DNA of 24,626 nucleotides from Zymogenus sp964542895. GTDB lineage: Bacteria > Desulfobacterota > Zymogenia > Zymogenales > Zymogenaceae. Each line of letters begins with the position of its first letter. Position 1 is the first letter of the stretch. A program made the position numbers and the translations under genes. The DNA lies in the NCBI GenBank assembly GCA_964542895.1, contig CAZIWT010000046.1:1-24626 (forward strand). The letters are read 5' to 3'. The notes beneath the pieces are model-generated. The model saw nothing but the letters and a program-made list of their open reading frames with translations. It had not been told where the DNA came from and searched no databases. Below are positions 7,127-14,940 of the stretch, one piece after another.

Positions 7127-7667
7127 TGAAAACCGGCCCGAAATCGGGTTCAATAATCATCCTTCTTTCGGATACATCCACCTCTCGAACCGCATCGTGT
7201 GTTCCGGGGACCAATATCTCTCCCTCGCCCTCATCTCCCTTCCCCCCCACAATATAAACGTCATTTGATCCCGTCTGGAGAATTTTTTTTATAATTCCTA
7301 AATATTCCCCCGAAACATTGTACACTTCCATTCCGATCAGGTCGTCCCAGTAATATTCATCATCGTCCGTCTCGGGAAGGTCTTCCCTCTTGACGGTGAT
7401 AACCGATCCCACAAGGGCCTCGGCCTCTTCTCTCGAATCGAGACCTTGAAGCTTCAGGATGACCTTTCCCCCCATTCCACTGGCCTTCAGGACGGTAAAG
7501 ACGGTTCCAACACTCGCCTCATCCGAATCCCCGCTTTTTCCAAGAAGAAGGGTGATCTTTTTTATCCGAAGATAGCTCTCCGGGGACTCCGCATAGCTCC
7601 TGACCTTCAGCGCACCTTTTACACCGTGTGGCTTTACTACTTCACCGAAAACAATATCCCTTGACAT
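7113..7667 (-). CDS. rimM: Ribosome maturation factor RimM
   Basis: RimM assists assembly of the 30S head and binds uS19. The N-terminal barrel begins VFGEVVKPHGVKGALKVRSYAE, and the PRC-barrel half includes the aromatic and acidic stretch YYWDDLIGMEVY, then GIIKKILQTGSNDVYIV, ILVPGTHDAVREVDV and a C-terminal MIIEPDFG. The 184 residues are a normal length. The gene begins one base after the khpA stop and overlaps trmD, so the three are surely one transcription unit. Confidence 0.97.
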   Translation of the reverse strand: MSRDIVFGEVVKPHGVKGALKVRSYAESPESYLRIKKITLLLGKSGDSDEASVGTVFTVLKASGMGGKVILKLQGLDSREEAEALVGSVITVKREDLPETDDDEYYWDDLIGMEVYNVSGEYLGIIKKILQTGSNDVYIVGGKGDEGEGEILVPGTHDAVREVDVSERRMIIEPDFGPVFNVKD

Positions 7668-7668
7668 T

Positions 7669-7899
7669 CTACTCGATAATTTCTAATACCGACCTTTTCC
7701 TGATTTTAGTGGACGCCGCAGAGAGGATAGTTCTCATGGCCCGGGCCGTCCTTCCCTGTTTCCCTATTACCTTACCCAGATCCTCCTTTGCAACCTTCAA
7801 CTCGATAACGGATGTCTGCTCTCCCTCGACTTCTGTAACCTCGACCTGATCAGGATTGTCAACGAGGGCCTGTGCAATATATTTTATTAACTCTTTCAT
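7669..7899 (-). CDS. khpA: KhpA-like KH-domain RNA-binding protein
   Basis: A single type-II KH domain of about 76 residues starting MKELIKYIAQALVDNPDQVEV. The nucleic-acid-binding loop is DLGKVIGKQGRTARAMRTIL, whose GKQG is the GxxG element. KhpA binds RNA, usually with KhpB, and its gene is typically placed between rpsP and rimM, exactly as here. The ATG at 7897-7899 has GAGGTG six bases upstream. A GTG three codons earlier overlaps that ribosome site and is less likely. Confidence 0.95.
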   Translation of the reverse strand: MKELIKYIAQALVDNPDQVEVTEVEGEQTSVIELKVAKEDLGKVIGKQGRTARAMRTILSAASTKIRKRSVLEIIE

Positions 7900-7948
7900 C
7901 CAATTCACCTCGTGCTTTTATCCATCATAATTTTAGATTTACTAACTG

Positions 7949-8209
7949 CTAAGCTTCTCCTTTCTCTAAAGTTACTCCCTGACGCTTCAATATCTCACTT
8001 ACTATCTTCGTTGGTTTGGCGCCTTTCTCCAGCCACTCCCTGATCTTGTCCTCCTTCAGCGTCACCGCGGACGGCTCGGTCAAGGTATTATAAGTTCCAA
8101 CGTTCTCGATAAAACGTCCGTTTCTCGGCGACTCGCTGTTTGCCACAACTATTCTATAAAACGGTTTCTTTTTTGCTCCAATTCTCTGCAGTCTGATCTT
8201 CACAGGCAT
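7949..8209 (-). CDS. rpsP: Small ribosomal subunit protein bS16
   Basis: bS16 is an early-assembly protein of the 30S subunit. The 86 residues begin MPVKIRLQRIGAKKKPFYRI and continue VVANSESPRNGRFIENVGTY and WLEKGAKPTKIVSEILKRQG, all family-typical. The start ATG is preceded by GGGGGTG, somewhat distant. It is 18 bases after ffh and 49 before khpA. Confidence 0.99.
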   Translation of the reverse strand: MPVKIRLQRIGAKKKPFYRIVVANSESPRNGRFIENVGTYNTLTEPSAVTLKEDKIREWLEKGAKPTKIVSEILKRQGVTLEKGEA

Positions 8210-8227
8210 TTTTTTGTTTTCACCCCC

Positions 8228-9565
8228 TTACATTTGGAAGGGCAACCCGCCCTTCCCAAGGTTTTTAAATCCACCCTTGGAAATTTTCTTCATCATCTTT
8301 TTGACCGTCGCATACCTCTTCAATAACCTATTTACGTCCTCGACCCTGGTTCCGCTTCCCTTCGCTATGCGCTTTCTTCTGCTGCCGTTCACAATCAGGT
8401 GGTTCTCCCTCTCTTTTCTCGTCATCGAGTTGATTATCGCCTCGACCTTTCTCAGCTCATCCTCCGCCTCACGAAAATTCACGGAACCGGCCATCCCCTT
8501 CATCCCGGGGATCATACCGACAAGCCCCTCGATTGCGCCCATCTTCTTGATGCTCTTTATCTGATCCAGGAAGTCATCGAGGGTAAAACTTCCCTTCTTT
8601 ATCTTCTTTTCCAGCTCCTTCGCGCTTTTTTGATCCACCACCTCCTGGGCCTTCTCCACAAGCGTCACCACATCGCCCATACCGAGGATCCTTCCGGCCA
8701 TCCTCTCCGGCTCGAAGGGGATGATATCCTCGGGATTCTCGCCCACGCCCACAAACTTAATGGGCGCTCCCGAAACCGCCTTGATAGAAATCGCGGCGCC
8801 GCCCCTGGCGTCTCCGTCGAGCTTCGTCAGCATAATTCCGGTGAGCCCCAGGGTCTCGTGGAATTTCTCGGCCACATTCACCGCATCCTGGCCCGACATG
8901 GCGTCTGCAACGAGGAGTATCTCCCCCGGATTTACCGCACCCTTTATCCGCTCAAGCTCCTCCATCAGCTCGTCATCTACATGAAGCCTCCCCGCCGTAT
9001 CCATGATGACAGAGCCGACGGCGTTCTTTACGGCGTAGGAGTAGGCATCTACGCATATCCGAACCGGGTCGTCAACGCCGCCTCCATCGAAGACCTCGAC
9101 GCCGATCCTCCCCCCCAGTGAGACCAGCTGCTCTTTTGCCGCCGGACGCCTCGTGTCGGCGGGCACAAGGAGGGTCCTCTTCCCCCTACCCTTCAGATAG
9201 AGCCCGAGCTTTCCCGCGCTGGTGGTCTTTCCAGATCCCATTAGGCCCACCATCATAATCGGAACCGGAGTGCTCCCGGAGAGCTTGAGCCGAACGCCGT
9301 CCCCCCCTAAAAGCTCCACCATCTCGTCGTGTACTATCTTGATGAACTGCTGTCCCGGCGTGACCTTCTTTACTACATCCTTTCCCAGCGCCCTCTCCTC
9401 GACGCTCTTTATGAACGTCTTGACCACCTTGTAGTTGACGTCCGCCTCGAGCAGCGCCATGCGGATACCCTTTAACGCACCGGAGATATTGTCCTCGGTG
9501 AGTTTTGCGCTCCCCCTTATCTTGGAAAAGAGACCGTCGAATTTTTCCGATATCGCTTCAAACAA
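8228..9565 (-). CDS. ffh: Signal recognition particle GTPase Ffh (SRP54)
   Basis: Ffh binds 4.5S RNA and signal sequences and delivers ribosomes to FtsY at the membrane. The 445-residue protein has the N helical domain, then the G domain with GLMGSGKT (residues 107-114), DTRRPAAKEQL, DTAGRLHVDDELMEEL and the TKLDGDARGGAA motif. The C-terminal M domain follows, with FTLDDFLDQIKSIKKMG, GLVGMIPGMKG and an RRKRIAKGSGTRVEDVN RNA-binding helix. The start is TTG 9563-9565 (then FEAISEKF, family-typical); a nearby ATG is out of frame. It is the first gene of the block, with a promoter 150 bases upstream. Confidence 0.98.
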   Translation of the reverse strand: MFEAISEKFDGLFSKIRGSAKLTEDNISGALKGIRMALLEADVNYKVVKTFIKSVEERALGKDVVKKVTPGQQFIKIVHDEMVELLGGDGVRLKLSGSTPVPIMMVGLMGSGKTTSAGKLGLYLKGRGKRTLLVPADTRRPAAKEQLVSLGGRIGVEVFDGGGVDDPVRICVDAYSYAVKNAVGSVIMDTAGRLHVDDELMEELERIKGAVNPGEILLVADAMSGQDAVNVAEKFHETLGLTGIMLTKLDGDARGGAAISIKAVSGAPIKFVGVGENPEDIIPFEPERMAGRILGMGDVVTLVEKAQEVVDQKSAKELEKKIKKGSFTLDDFLDQIKSIKKMGAIEGLVGMIPGMKGMAGSVNFREAEDELRKVEAIINSMTRKERENHLIVNGSRRKRIAKGSGTRVEDVNRLLKRYATVKKMMKKISKGGFKNLGKGGLPFQM

Positions 9566-9720
9566 AATATCATCCCAAATTGCAATTTTTATCCGCCGGG
9601 CACTCGATGAATCCGCGCCCCCTGCATCTACCCCCTATATCTATATGCCGATAGATGAAAGTGCCATTCATCATTCAGCAGCCGTCTATTTAAGCCTTAT
9701 GACATAAAACCCCAGTATAA

Positions 9721-9747
9721 ATTATAATAATTTTACTATTTTGTCAA
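9721..9747 (-). promoter_or_regulatory. Sigma70 promoter of the ffh-rpsP-trmD block
   Basis: Minus-strand TTGACA (9742-9747) and TATAAT (9721-9726) are both perfect hexamers but only 15 bases apart. The start of transcription would be near 9714, leaving a leader of about 150 bases before ffh. That leader contains a small GATGAA/TTCATC inverted repeat around 9656-9673. The short spacer could make the promoter weak or activator-dependent. Confidence 0.6.
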
Positions 9748-9756
9748 GATTATGTT

Positions 9757-10443
9757 TTACCCCTTCAAATCCCCCTCGACTATGTTCACCCTGTCTATCA
9801 CGACGTCGCCCAAATCCGCCCCCAGCTTCCCGAGGATGTAAGTAACCACGAGGAGGAGATAAAACAGAGGAACCATAACGAGGAGATAACCAAATTTGAG
9901 CGACATGAGCATGTAACAGATATAGAAAAATACGAGGCTAATCAGCCAGACAACGAGCACATTTATCGTATAGGTCTTTACGGCCTTTCTGATGTTGAGG
10001 AGGACCTCGGAAAACGAAAATATCGTTTTCAACCTCTCGTCGCATTTCAGCATATAGATTACCGCCATCGGGAATATATAGGCGGACGAAAAAGCCAGGA
10101 TGGCGCCGATCATTACGATGAAGAAACCCAACACCACGGCCCACGCCGATTTTATTATTACAAATAGAAACATACCGATCGAAAAGGGCACAAAGAAGGG
10201 GATTCCGTAGACCATAAACGCCAGGATGAACTTTCCCCCGGACAAAAACAATCCTATAAAATCGTTCCAGAGGGGCATTCCCTTCTTCCCAACTGTTATC
10301 TCCCTCATCCCCCTCATTGCATAGCCGGCCGCCACGACATTACCGAAGAGGGGAACGTAGTTTATGGCGCATCCCAAAAAGAACCTCAATAACTGTTTCA
10401 CCCCGCTTACGGGATATATAAGAGTCTCTATTATTTTTCCCAT
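9757..10443 (-). CDS. DUF4013-like multi-pass membrane protein
   Basis: A 228-residue integral membrane protein with about five or six hydrophobic segments: FILAFMVYGIPFFVPFSIGMF, WAVVLGFFIVMIGAILAF, INVLVVWLISLVFFYICYM and the LLVMVPLFYLLLVVTYILG region, among others. The N-terminal part (AAGYAMRGMREITVGKKGMPLWNDF) matches the pattern of DUF4013 proteins, whose function is unknown. It ends just before the ffh promoter and follows the Yip1-like gene by 111 bases, so the two membrane genes may share a transcript. The DUF4013 assignment rests on recalled motif shape. Confidence 0.75.
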   Translation of the reverse strand: MGKIIETLIYPVSGVKQLLRFFLGCAINYVPLFGNVVAAGYAMRGMREITVGKKGMPLWNDFIGLFLSGGKFILAFMVYGIPFFVPFSIGMFLFVIIKSAWAVVLGFFIVMIGAILAFSSAYIFPMAVIYMLKCDERLKTIFSFSEVLLNIRKAVKTYTINVLVVWLISLVFFYICYMLMSLKFGYLLVMVPLFYLLLVVTYILGKLGADLGDVVIDRVNIVEGDLKG

Positions 10444-10554
10444 ACTCCATCCAAATTAGGCTAAACAGAGCGGCTTCCCTTCCCCGCCCTACCGGTGCGA
10501 CCCAAGGCAATCCCCCCCAAAAGAAACCAAATCGGTATGGTTTTTGTATTTACA

Positions 10555-11178
10555 TTAAAACATACCGCTTATGGTGTCTTGAACGATACTTTTGGCAATT
10601 ACATTGTTTATTATATTCAGGACTCCCCAGACAACGATTCCCCCGATAGCGGATGTTACCGTATAGGTCATAATCGTCGTTTTAGGACACTCCATCAAGA
10701 CGGAAAGTGCCTGATAGAGAATATAAAGTCCGTAGAGGGCGATAATCAGTCCGAGGACAAATCCCCCCATCGATACCATCAGGGACAGCCTGGGATGGAT
10801 CGACAAAATCCCGCCTATGAGGGAAGGGGTACAGGCATAGACGACGGTCTTGAACGCCTGAAGGTAGTCTTCCTTTCCGCCCATCCTTGGGGCCAATAGG
10901 TTCACGATGAAGGCAAAGATGAAAACTCCCCCCACGGTCAAAATGTACTGTACCACCACATGTATCAGTGTGTAGCTGACCGACACCCTGATATTTCCCT
11001 CCGGCCCGCCAGAAAAACCGACGGCCGCATATCCGATAAACGTCGCCATAAAGGGTATGAGGGCGAGTATGCAAAGATAGATCAGAGGCTGCATAAGGGC
11101 GGTAGATTCATCTTTGAGCAGATTAAGAGTATCCCTCGGCTTCAGTAAAAGTCCTGCTATTTTTTCAAGTATATTCAT
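10555..11178 (-). CDS. Yip1-like multi-pass membrane protein
   Basis: About 207 residues. The cytoplasmic start MNILEKIAGLLLKPRDTLNLL is typical of bacterial Yip1-domain proteins, which have this 'P..tf..l' lead-in. Five hydrophobic segments follow, including LIYLCILALIPFMATFIGYA, YILTVGGVFIFAFIVNLLAP, MVSMGGFVLGLIIALYGLYI and GIVVWGVLNIINNVIA. The conserved stretch AFKTVVYACTPSLIGGIL also fits. Function is not established. ATG 11176-11178, preceded closely by GGAGGTG, is preferred over an upstream start 13 codons earlier. Promoter-like elements and tandem repeats lie directly upstream. Confidence 0.8.
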   Translation of the reverse strand: MNILEKIAGLLLKPRDTLNLLKDESTALMQPLIYLCILALIPFMATFIGYAAVGFSGGPEGNIRVSVSYTLIHVVVQYILTVGGVFIFAFIVNLLAPRMGGKEDYLQAFKTVVYACTPSLIGGILSIHPRLSLMVSMGGFVLGLIIALYGLYILYQALSVLMECPKTTIMTYTVTSAIGGIVVWGVLNIINNVIAKSIVQDTISGMF

Positions 11179-11206
11179 ATCACCTCCATAAACACGATTT
11201 ATAAAG

Positions 11207-11235
11207 GATATATTCAAATTGTATTAAATCGTCAA
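11207..11235 (-). promoter_or_regulatory. Candidate promoter of the Yip1-like gene
   Basis: Minus-strand TTGACG (11230-11235) and TATATC (11207-11212) are 17 bases apart, about 30 bases before the start codon. The -35 lies inside the 18-bp tandem repeat described separately, which suggests control by a repeat-binding protein. Confidence 0.45.
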
Positions 11236-11249
11236 ATTGTAGTAAATCG
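11214..11249. repeat. Two tandem 18-bp repeats in a promoter region
   Basis: TCAAATTGTATTAAATCG (11214-11231) is followed directly by TCAAATTGTAGTAAATCG (11232-11249), with one mismatch. The 14-mer CAAATTGTAGTAAA of the second copy recurs exactly at 16836-16849, just downstream of a TTGACA. Confidence 0.85.
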
Positions 11250-11598
11250 TTTATCATATCACGTTTAGAGCGGCCGAAGGATGCGCGGATATTTTCTACA
11301 ACCGCATACAGTAAACATAGCCCCTAAAATTGAAAAGCCGCCCCCTCTTTGCCCCACATACCGATTAACCGGAAGAGCCGAATTAACAGGTCTCCCCCTT
11401 ACCCCCCATCGTACTCGATCCGCCCCTAAGCTTCCAAGGCCTCAAAACGTGGAGAATTCGTCCAAAAAACTTTTAGTCCGTTTAGGGTCTTGAATATCGA
11501 TTACCGAAAGTTTTTATGGCTGTTTTATAGAATAACGTTGATTAAAAAAGTTGTCAAGCAAAAGAATTCGCACGCCTTTACCGCCCTTTATGAGAATA
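11250..11598. other. Non-coding gap with no recognised feature
   Basis: Between the Yip1-like promoter region and the end of the ACT-domain gene nothing codon-like, no strong terminator and no RNA gene was seen. A short open frame on the plus strand (11281-11493) is rich in Pro and Arg, lacks a ribosome site and is probably chance. Confidence 0.5.
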
Positions 11599-12030
11599 TT
11601 ACAGGGAAGAAAGCTTGCTCTCCGATATCAGATGGACCCAGTTCTTCTTCATCGTATCGATAGCCTCGTCCAGCTTGTCCACCCCCACGATCAGAATCGC
11701 GTTATCCCCGATACGCCCTATATAGGGATACAGATAGTGGACGTTGATATGCCCCTCTTTTAACGGTTTAAGCACGGCGTTCAATCCCCCCGGGTGGTCC
11801 GGGGTCTCCACCGCCAGGACGTCCCTCTGCCTGACCTCGTAATTCTTCCCCTCGAGGACCAGAATCGCCTTTTTGGGATCATCGACAACCATCCTTATAG
11901 TTGTAAGGTCGGATGTGTCCGCGACGGTTATCGCCCTGATATTTATCCCCTCTCCCCCCAGGACGTCCGATATATCCGAAAGCTTACCCGGAATGTTCTC
12001 CAGAACCACTGAAATCTGCTTTATCCGCAT
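11599..12030 (-). CDS. Tandem ACT-domain protein
   Basis: A 143-residue protein made of two ACT domains, the fold that binds amino acids to control enzymes. The first begins IKQISVVLENIPGKLSDISDVLGGEGINIRAITVAD and the second lies in DVLAVETPDHPGGLNAVLKPL and later strands (HINVHYLYPYIG, NAILIVGVD). There is no catalytic domain. It follows the gamma subunit of the 2-oxoacid oxidoreductase by 33 bases and is the last gene of that operon. Similar ACT proteins often accompany such oxidoreductases and aryl-CoA ligases, so it may sense an amino acid linked to the substrate. That role is inference. Confidence 0.92.
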   Translation of the reverse strand: MRIKQISVVLENIPGKLSDISDVLGGEGINIRAITVADTSDLTTIRMVVDDPKKAILVLEGKNYEVRQRDVLAVETPDHPGGLNAVLKPLKEGHINVHYLYPYIGRIGDNAILIVGVDKLDEAIDTMKKNWVHLISESKLSSL

Positions 12031-12063
12031 TCTACAAAACCCCTTATACTGTTCAATTACTCT

Positions 12064-12597
12064 TTACTGTAAAGATTCGTACCCCAACATCAGCGCCTTT
12101 GAATTCATCTCTATAACCTTATCCTTCCCCTCGAATATTTCCCCCAGGCCGCCGAGGGCCGCATCGACCGCAACCAGATTCCCCTTTTTTATAAAGGCCC
12201 CCAGCATCACCATATTTGCGGTTCTCATGTCACCGATCCCCTCCGCTATATTTCCCGCATCGACCAGGACATATTCGATGTCCCCCCTGCTGGGGACTTC
12301 GTCTATCATCGTGGAATTGAGAAACAGGATTCCCCCCGTCTGGACCCTGTTCTGGAAGCTGTGGAGGGACGGCTTGTTCATAACGACGATAAACTCCGGG
12401 GAGGATGCGATAGGGGATGCTATCTCCTCGTCCGAGAGGGCCACCGTGCAGTTTGCGGTTCCCCCCCTGACCTCCGCCCCGTAGGAGGGGAGGTACGTCA
12501 CCACCTTGTCTTCCCTCATGGCGGACACCGCAAAGACATATCCCATCATAAGGACCCCTTGGCCTCCGAATCCGGCAAATATGGTCTTAATCTGCAT
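12064..12597 (-). CDS. korC: 2-oxoacid:ferredoxin oxidoreductase, gamma subunit
   Basis: The gamma subunit (177 residues) completes the complex that decarboxylates a 2-oxoacid with CoA and ferredoxin. It shows IFAGFGGQGVLMMGYVFAVSA near the start and the hallmark PSYGAEVRGGTANCTVALSD, followed by FIVMNKPSL and GNIAEGIG. Length is normal. It overlaps the beta-subunit gene by 11 bases, so translation is coupled. Substrate choice (2-oxoglutarate, branched-chain 2-oxoacids or another) cannot be read from this subunit; the symbol is the generic one. Confidence 0.94.
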   Translation of the reverse strand: MQIKTIFAGFGGQGVLMMGYVFAVSAMREDKVVTYLPSYGAEVRGGTANCTVALSDEEIASPIASSPEFIVVMNKPSLHSFQNRVQTGGILFLNSTMIDEVPSRGDIEYVLVDAGNIAEGIGDMRTANMVMLGAFIKKGNLVAVDAALGGLGEIFEGKDKVIEMNSKALMLGYESLQ

Positions 12598-13360
12598 TTA
12601 CGGCCTCTCTTATACCTTCCTTTTCCGTGATATCCTTGATGACCCCCAGCGGATACTCCTTCGACATCACATCGTCTATCCACCTGCAGGCATCGAGGGG
12701 GCCCATCTTCCAGTTTGTCGGGCATGGGGATAGAACCTCCACGAGCGAGAAGCCGAGGTCATCCATCTGTACCTTGAAGGCCTTCTTGATGGCTTTTTTG
12801 GTCTTCTTTATAGCGGAGACGCTGTTTACCGTGGTGCGCTCGATATACGCGACGCCTTCGAGGATGGTCAGCATCTCGCTGATCTTTATCGGCGCCCCCT
12901 CCCTCCTCATATCCCTGCCGAAGGGGGACGTGGTGGTCTTCTGCTTGAAGAGCGTTGTCGGCGCCATCTGCCCTCCGGTCATGCCGTAGACCGCGTTGTT
13001 TATGAAGATCGTCGTGAACCGCTCGCCGCGGTTTGCCGCGTGGATGGTCTCCGCCGTGCCGATTGCCGCGAGATCCCCGTCACCCTGATACGTAAAAATC
13101 AGGCTGTCGGGAAGGACCCGCTTCATGGCGGTAGCCATCGCGCCGCCCCTGCCGTGGGCGGATTCCACCGAGTCGATATCGAGGTAGTTATACGTCAAGA
13201 CGGCGCATCCCGCGGGCGGAATGCAGACGGCCTTCTCGGCGAGGTCCATCTCGTCTACGATCTCCGCAATGAGCTTGGTCACGATGCTGTGCCCGCACCC
13301 CGGACAGTAGTGCATCGGGGCCCTCTTCAAATATTTCGGCCGGGAATAAACCTTTTTCAT
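12587..13360 (-). CDS. korB: 2-oxoacid:ferredoxin oxidoreductase, beta (TPP) subunit
   Basis: This 257-residue subunit binds thiamine diphosphate and, with the complex, an iron-sulfur cluster. The cysteines of MHYCPGCGHS (Cys19, Cys22), CIPPAGCAVL and LSPCPTNW are likely cluster ligands. The TPP motif starts at GDGDLAAIG (residues 93-101) and ends in IFINNAVYGMTGGQMAPTT. The substrate-side sequence HGRGGAMATAMK is typical of KorB/VorB-type enzymes. The gene begins four bases after the alpha-subunit stop. Confidence 0.96.
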   Translation of the reverse strand: MKKVYSRPKYLKRAPMHYCPGCGHSIVTKLIAEIVDEMDLAEKAVCIPPAGCAVLTYNYLDIDSVESAHGRGGAMATAMKRVLPDSLIFTYQGDGDLAAIGTAETIHAANRGERFTTIFINNAVYGMTGGQMAPTTLFKQKTTTSPFGRDMRREGAPIKISEMLTILEGVAYIERTTVNSVSAIKKTKKAIKKAFKVQMDDLGFSLVEVLSPCPTNWKMGPLDACRWIDDVMSKEYPLGVIKDITEKEGIREAVNAD

Positions 13361-13364
13361 CTCT

Positions 13365-14480
13365 CTATAATCCCTTCTGTAAATATTGGCGTGAAATTAT
13401 CCTTGAAAGCTCCACGGGGGTGGGCACCACGCCGCCGGGCCTCCCGTAGAAATAGACCTCCGACGCTCCATTCAGGGAGAGCTCCACGTCTTCTACCATC
13501 TGGCCGGCGCTCATCTCGAAGACGAAGAAGAGGGGGACCGTCTTCGCCCACTTCTTTATAACCTCGGAGGGATACGGCCAGAGGGTTATGGGGCGTATCA
13601 GCCCGACCTTCAGCCCCTCGTTTCTCGCCCTCTTTACGCCCCCCTTTGCGATCCTCGCGGCCGTGCCGTAGGCGACAACCACAAGTTTTGCGTCTTCCAT
13701 CATGAACTCTTCGCACTTGATCTCCCTCTTCGTGATCATCTGGTATTTACGTATCAGCTTCCAGTTGTGCTCTTCCATCTCCTTGGTATTCAATATCAGG
13801 GAGCGGACGATCCTCGACGGCCTTCCCTTGGCCCCGGTTATCGTGTAATCCTTTTTCGGGAGCTTCCTCGACTTGTAATTGTCGAACGTCACCGGCTCCA
13901 TCATCTGACCCAGCATCCCGTCGGCCAAGATGAGAACCGGATTGCGATAGTAGTCGGCGATATCGAAGGCCTCCATGGTCAGATCGGCCAGCTCCTGGCA
14001 GGAGGCGGGCGCCAAAACGACCACCCGGTAGTCGCCGTGACCGCCGCCCCTGGTCGACTGGAAATAGTCGGACTGGGCGGGAGATATGTTCCCGAGTCCG
14101 GGGCCTCCCCTCACCATGTTTACGATGACGGCCGGAAGCTCATCCCCGCAGAGAAAGGAGATTCCCTCCTGCTTCAGGCTTATGCCGGGACTCGAGGAGG
14201 AGGTCATCACCCTCGCCCCCGCCACGCTGGCGCCGAGAACCATGTTTATCGCCGATACCTCGCTCTCCGATTGGATAAAGATACCGTCTTTGACCTCGGC
14301 AAGCCTCCTGGACATATACTCGGGGAGCTGATTCTGGGGGGTGATAGGATAGCCGAAATAGCAGGTGCATCCGGCCTGCACCGCGGCCTCCCCCACAACC
14401 GTATTTCCCCTCATCAGCTTTTTGCCGCCCTTTTGCTTGGCGACCTTCTGCTTGGCGCCGTTTTTGGCTTCTTCTTTCAT
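13365..14480 (-). CDS. korA: 2-oxoacid:ferredoxin oxidoreductase, alpha subunit
   Basis: The alpha subunit supplies the pyrimidine-binding and domain-II parts of the complex. From ATG 14478-14480 it has 371 residues. A short Lys/Ala/Gln-rich head leads into MRGNTVVGEAAVQAGCTCYF, then GYPITPQNQLPEYMSRRL and FIQSESEVSAINMVLGAS. MTSSSSPGISLKQEGISFL and VNMVRGGPGLGNISPAQSDY follow. The C-terminal part (KLVVVAYGTAARIA, VGLIRPITLWPYP) is the transketolase-C-like domain. The start is one base after the ferredoxin stop; an in-frame extension further upstream would run into the ferredoxin gene. The charged head is longer than usual and may be a lineage trait. Confidence 0.95.
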   Translation of the reverse strand: MKEEAKNGAKQKVAKQKGGKKLMRGNTVVGEAAVQAGCTCYFGYPITPQNQLPEYMSRRLAEVKDGIFIQSESEVSAINMVLGASVAGARVMTSSSSPGISLKQEGISFLCGDELPAVIVNMVRGGPGLGNISPAQSDYFQSTRGGGHGDYRVVVLAPASCQELADLTMEAFDIADYYRNPVLILADGMLGQMMEPVTFDNYKSRKLPKKDYTITGAKGRPSRIVRSLILNTKEMEEHNWKLIRKYQMITKREIKCEEFMMEDAKLVVVAYGTAARIAKGGVKRARNEGLKVGLIRPITLWPYPSEVIKKWAKTVPLFFVFEMSAGQMVEDVELSLNGASEVYFYGRPGGVVPTPVELSRIISRQYLQKGL

Positions 14481-14481
14481 C

Positions 14482-14709
14482 TCAGCTCTGTTTTGCTTCA
14501 CGATATACCTCAATCGCCGCCTCCGGACACGCAACCGCACAAAGGGCACATCCGGTGCATCTGTTCTCTCCGGAGTCGACCACCCTGGCCGGATAGTACC
14601 CCTTCAAATTAAGCTTATCAGATTTTTCAATCATATCCCTTGGACACGCTTCTATGCAAAAGAGACATCCCTTGCAGGCCTCCGTATCTATTACTATTTT
14701 ACCTTTCAA
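14482..14709 (-). CDS. korD: 2 x [4Fe-4S] ferredoxin subunit of the oxidoreductase
   Basis: A 75-residue ferredoxin-type subunit with two complete cluster motifs, CKGCLFCIEACP (residues 12-23) and CTGCALCAVACP, each CxxCxxCxxxCP. It passes electrons from the TPP enzyme to free ferredoxin. It is the first gene of the operon, one base before the alpha subunit. Its upstream region is shared with the divergent acyl-CoA synthetase gene, so the two transcription units may be regulated together. Confidence 0.95.
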   Translation of the reverse strand: MKGKIVIDTEACKGCLFCIEACPRDMIEKSDKLNLKGYYPARVVDSGENRCTGCALCAVACPEAAIEVYREAKQS

Positions 14710-14756
14710 TTATTTATTCCCTTCGATCCTATCAATATTGTTAAGTTAAAACTATA

Positions 14757-14785
14757 GTTTAATATAATTCAATTCAATATGTCAA
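14757..14785 (-). promoter_or_regulatory. Weak candidate promoter of the oxidoreductase operon
   Basis: A perfect TTGACA lies on the minus strand at 14780-14785. At 17 bases the -10 would be TTAAAC (14757-14762), a poor match, though the region is very AT-rich and other registers exist. The near-repeat AATTCAATTCAAT occupies the spacer. Confidence 0.3.
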
Positions 14786-14940
14786 GAAATTTTAATTTAA
14801 GCGAGGCTACATTATGCCACACTTCGACCAAAATGTAAAAGCCTAAACTTCCCAATAAAAATATTTATTATTCTATCAAAAACGTTTGCTTTTATCTCGA
14901 TTTCATATTACCATACAAAAAATCTTGAAGGGATTAAGAA

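Noticed and set aside
11281..11493. Plus-strand open frame of 70 codons in the gap before the ACT gene
   Set aside because: Low-complexity Pro/Arg/Leu composition, no Shine-Dalgarno, no recognisable domain.
13357..13716. Minus-strand Arg/Gly-rich frame inside korA
   Set aside because: It is a shifted reading of the alpha-subunit gene, whose own frame shows all family motifs.
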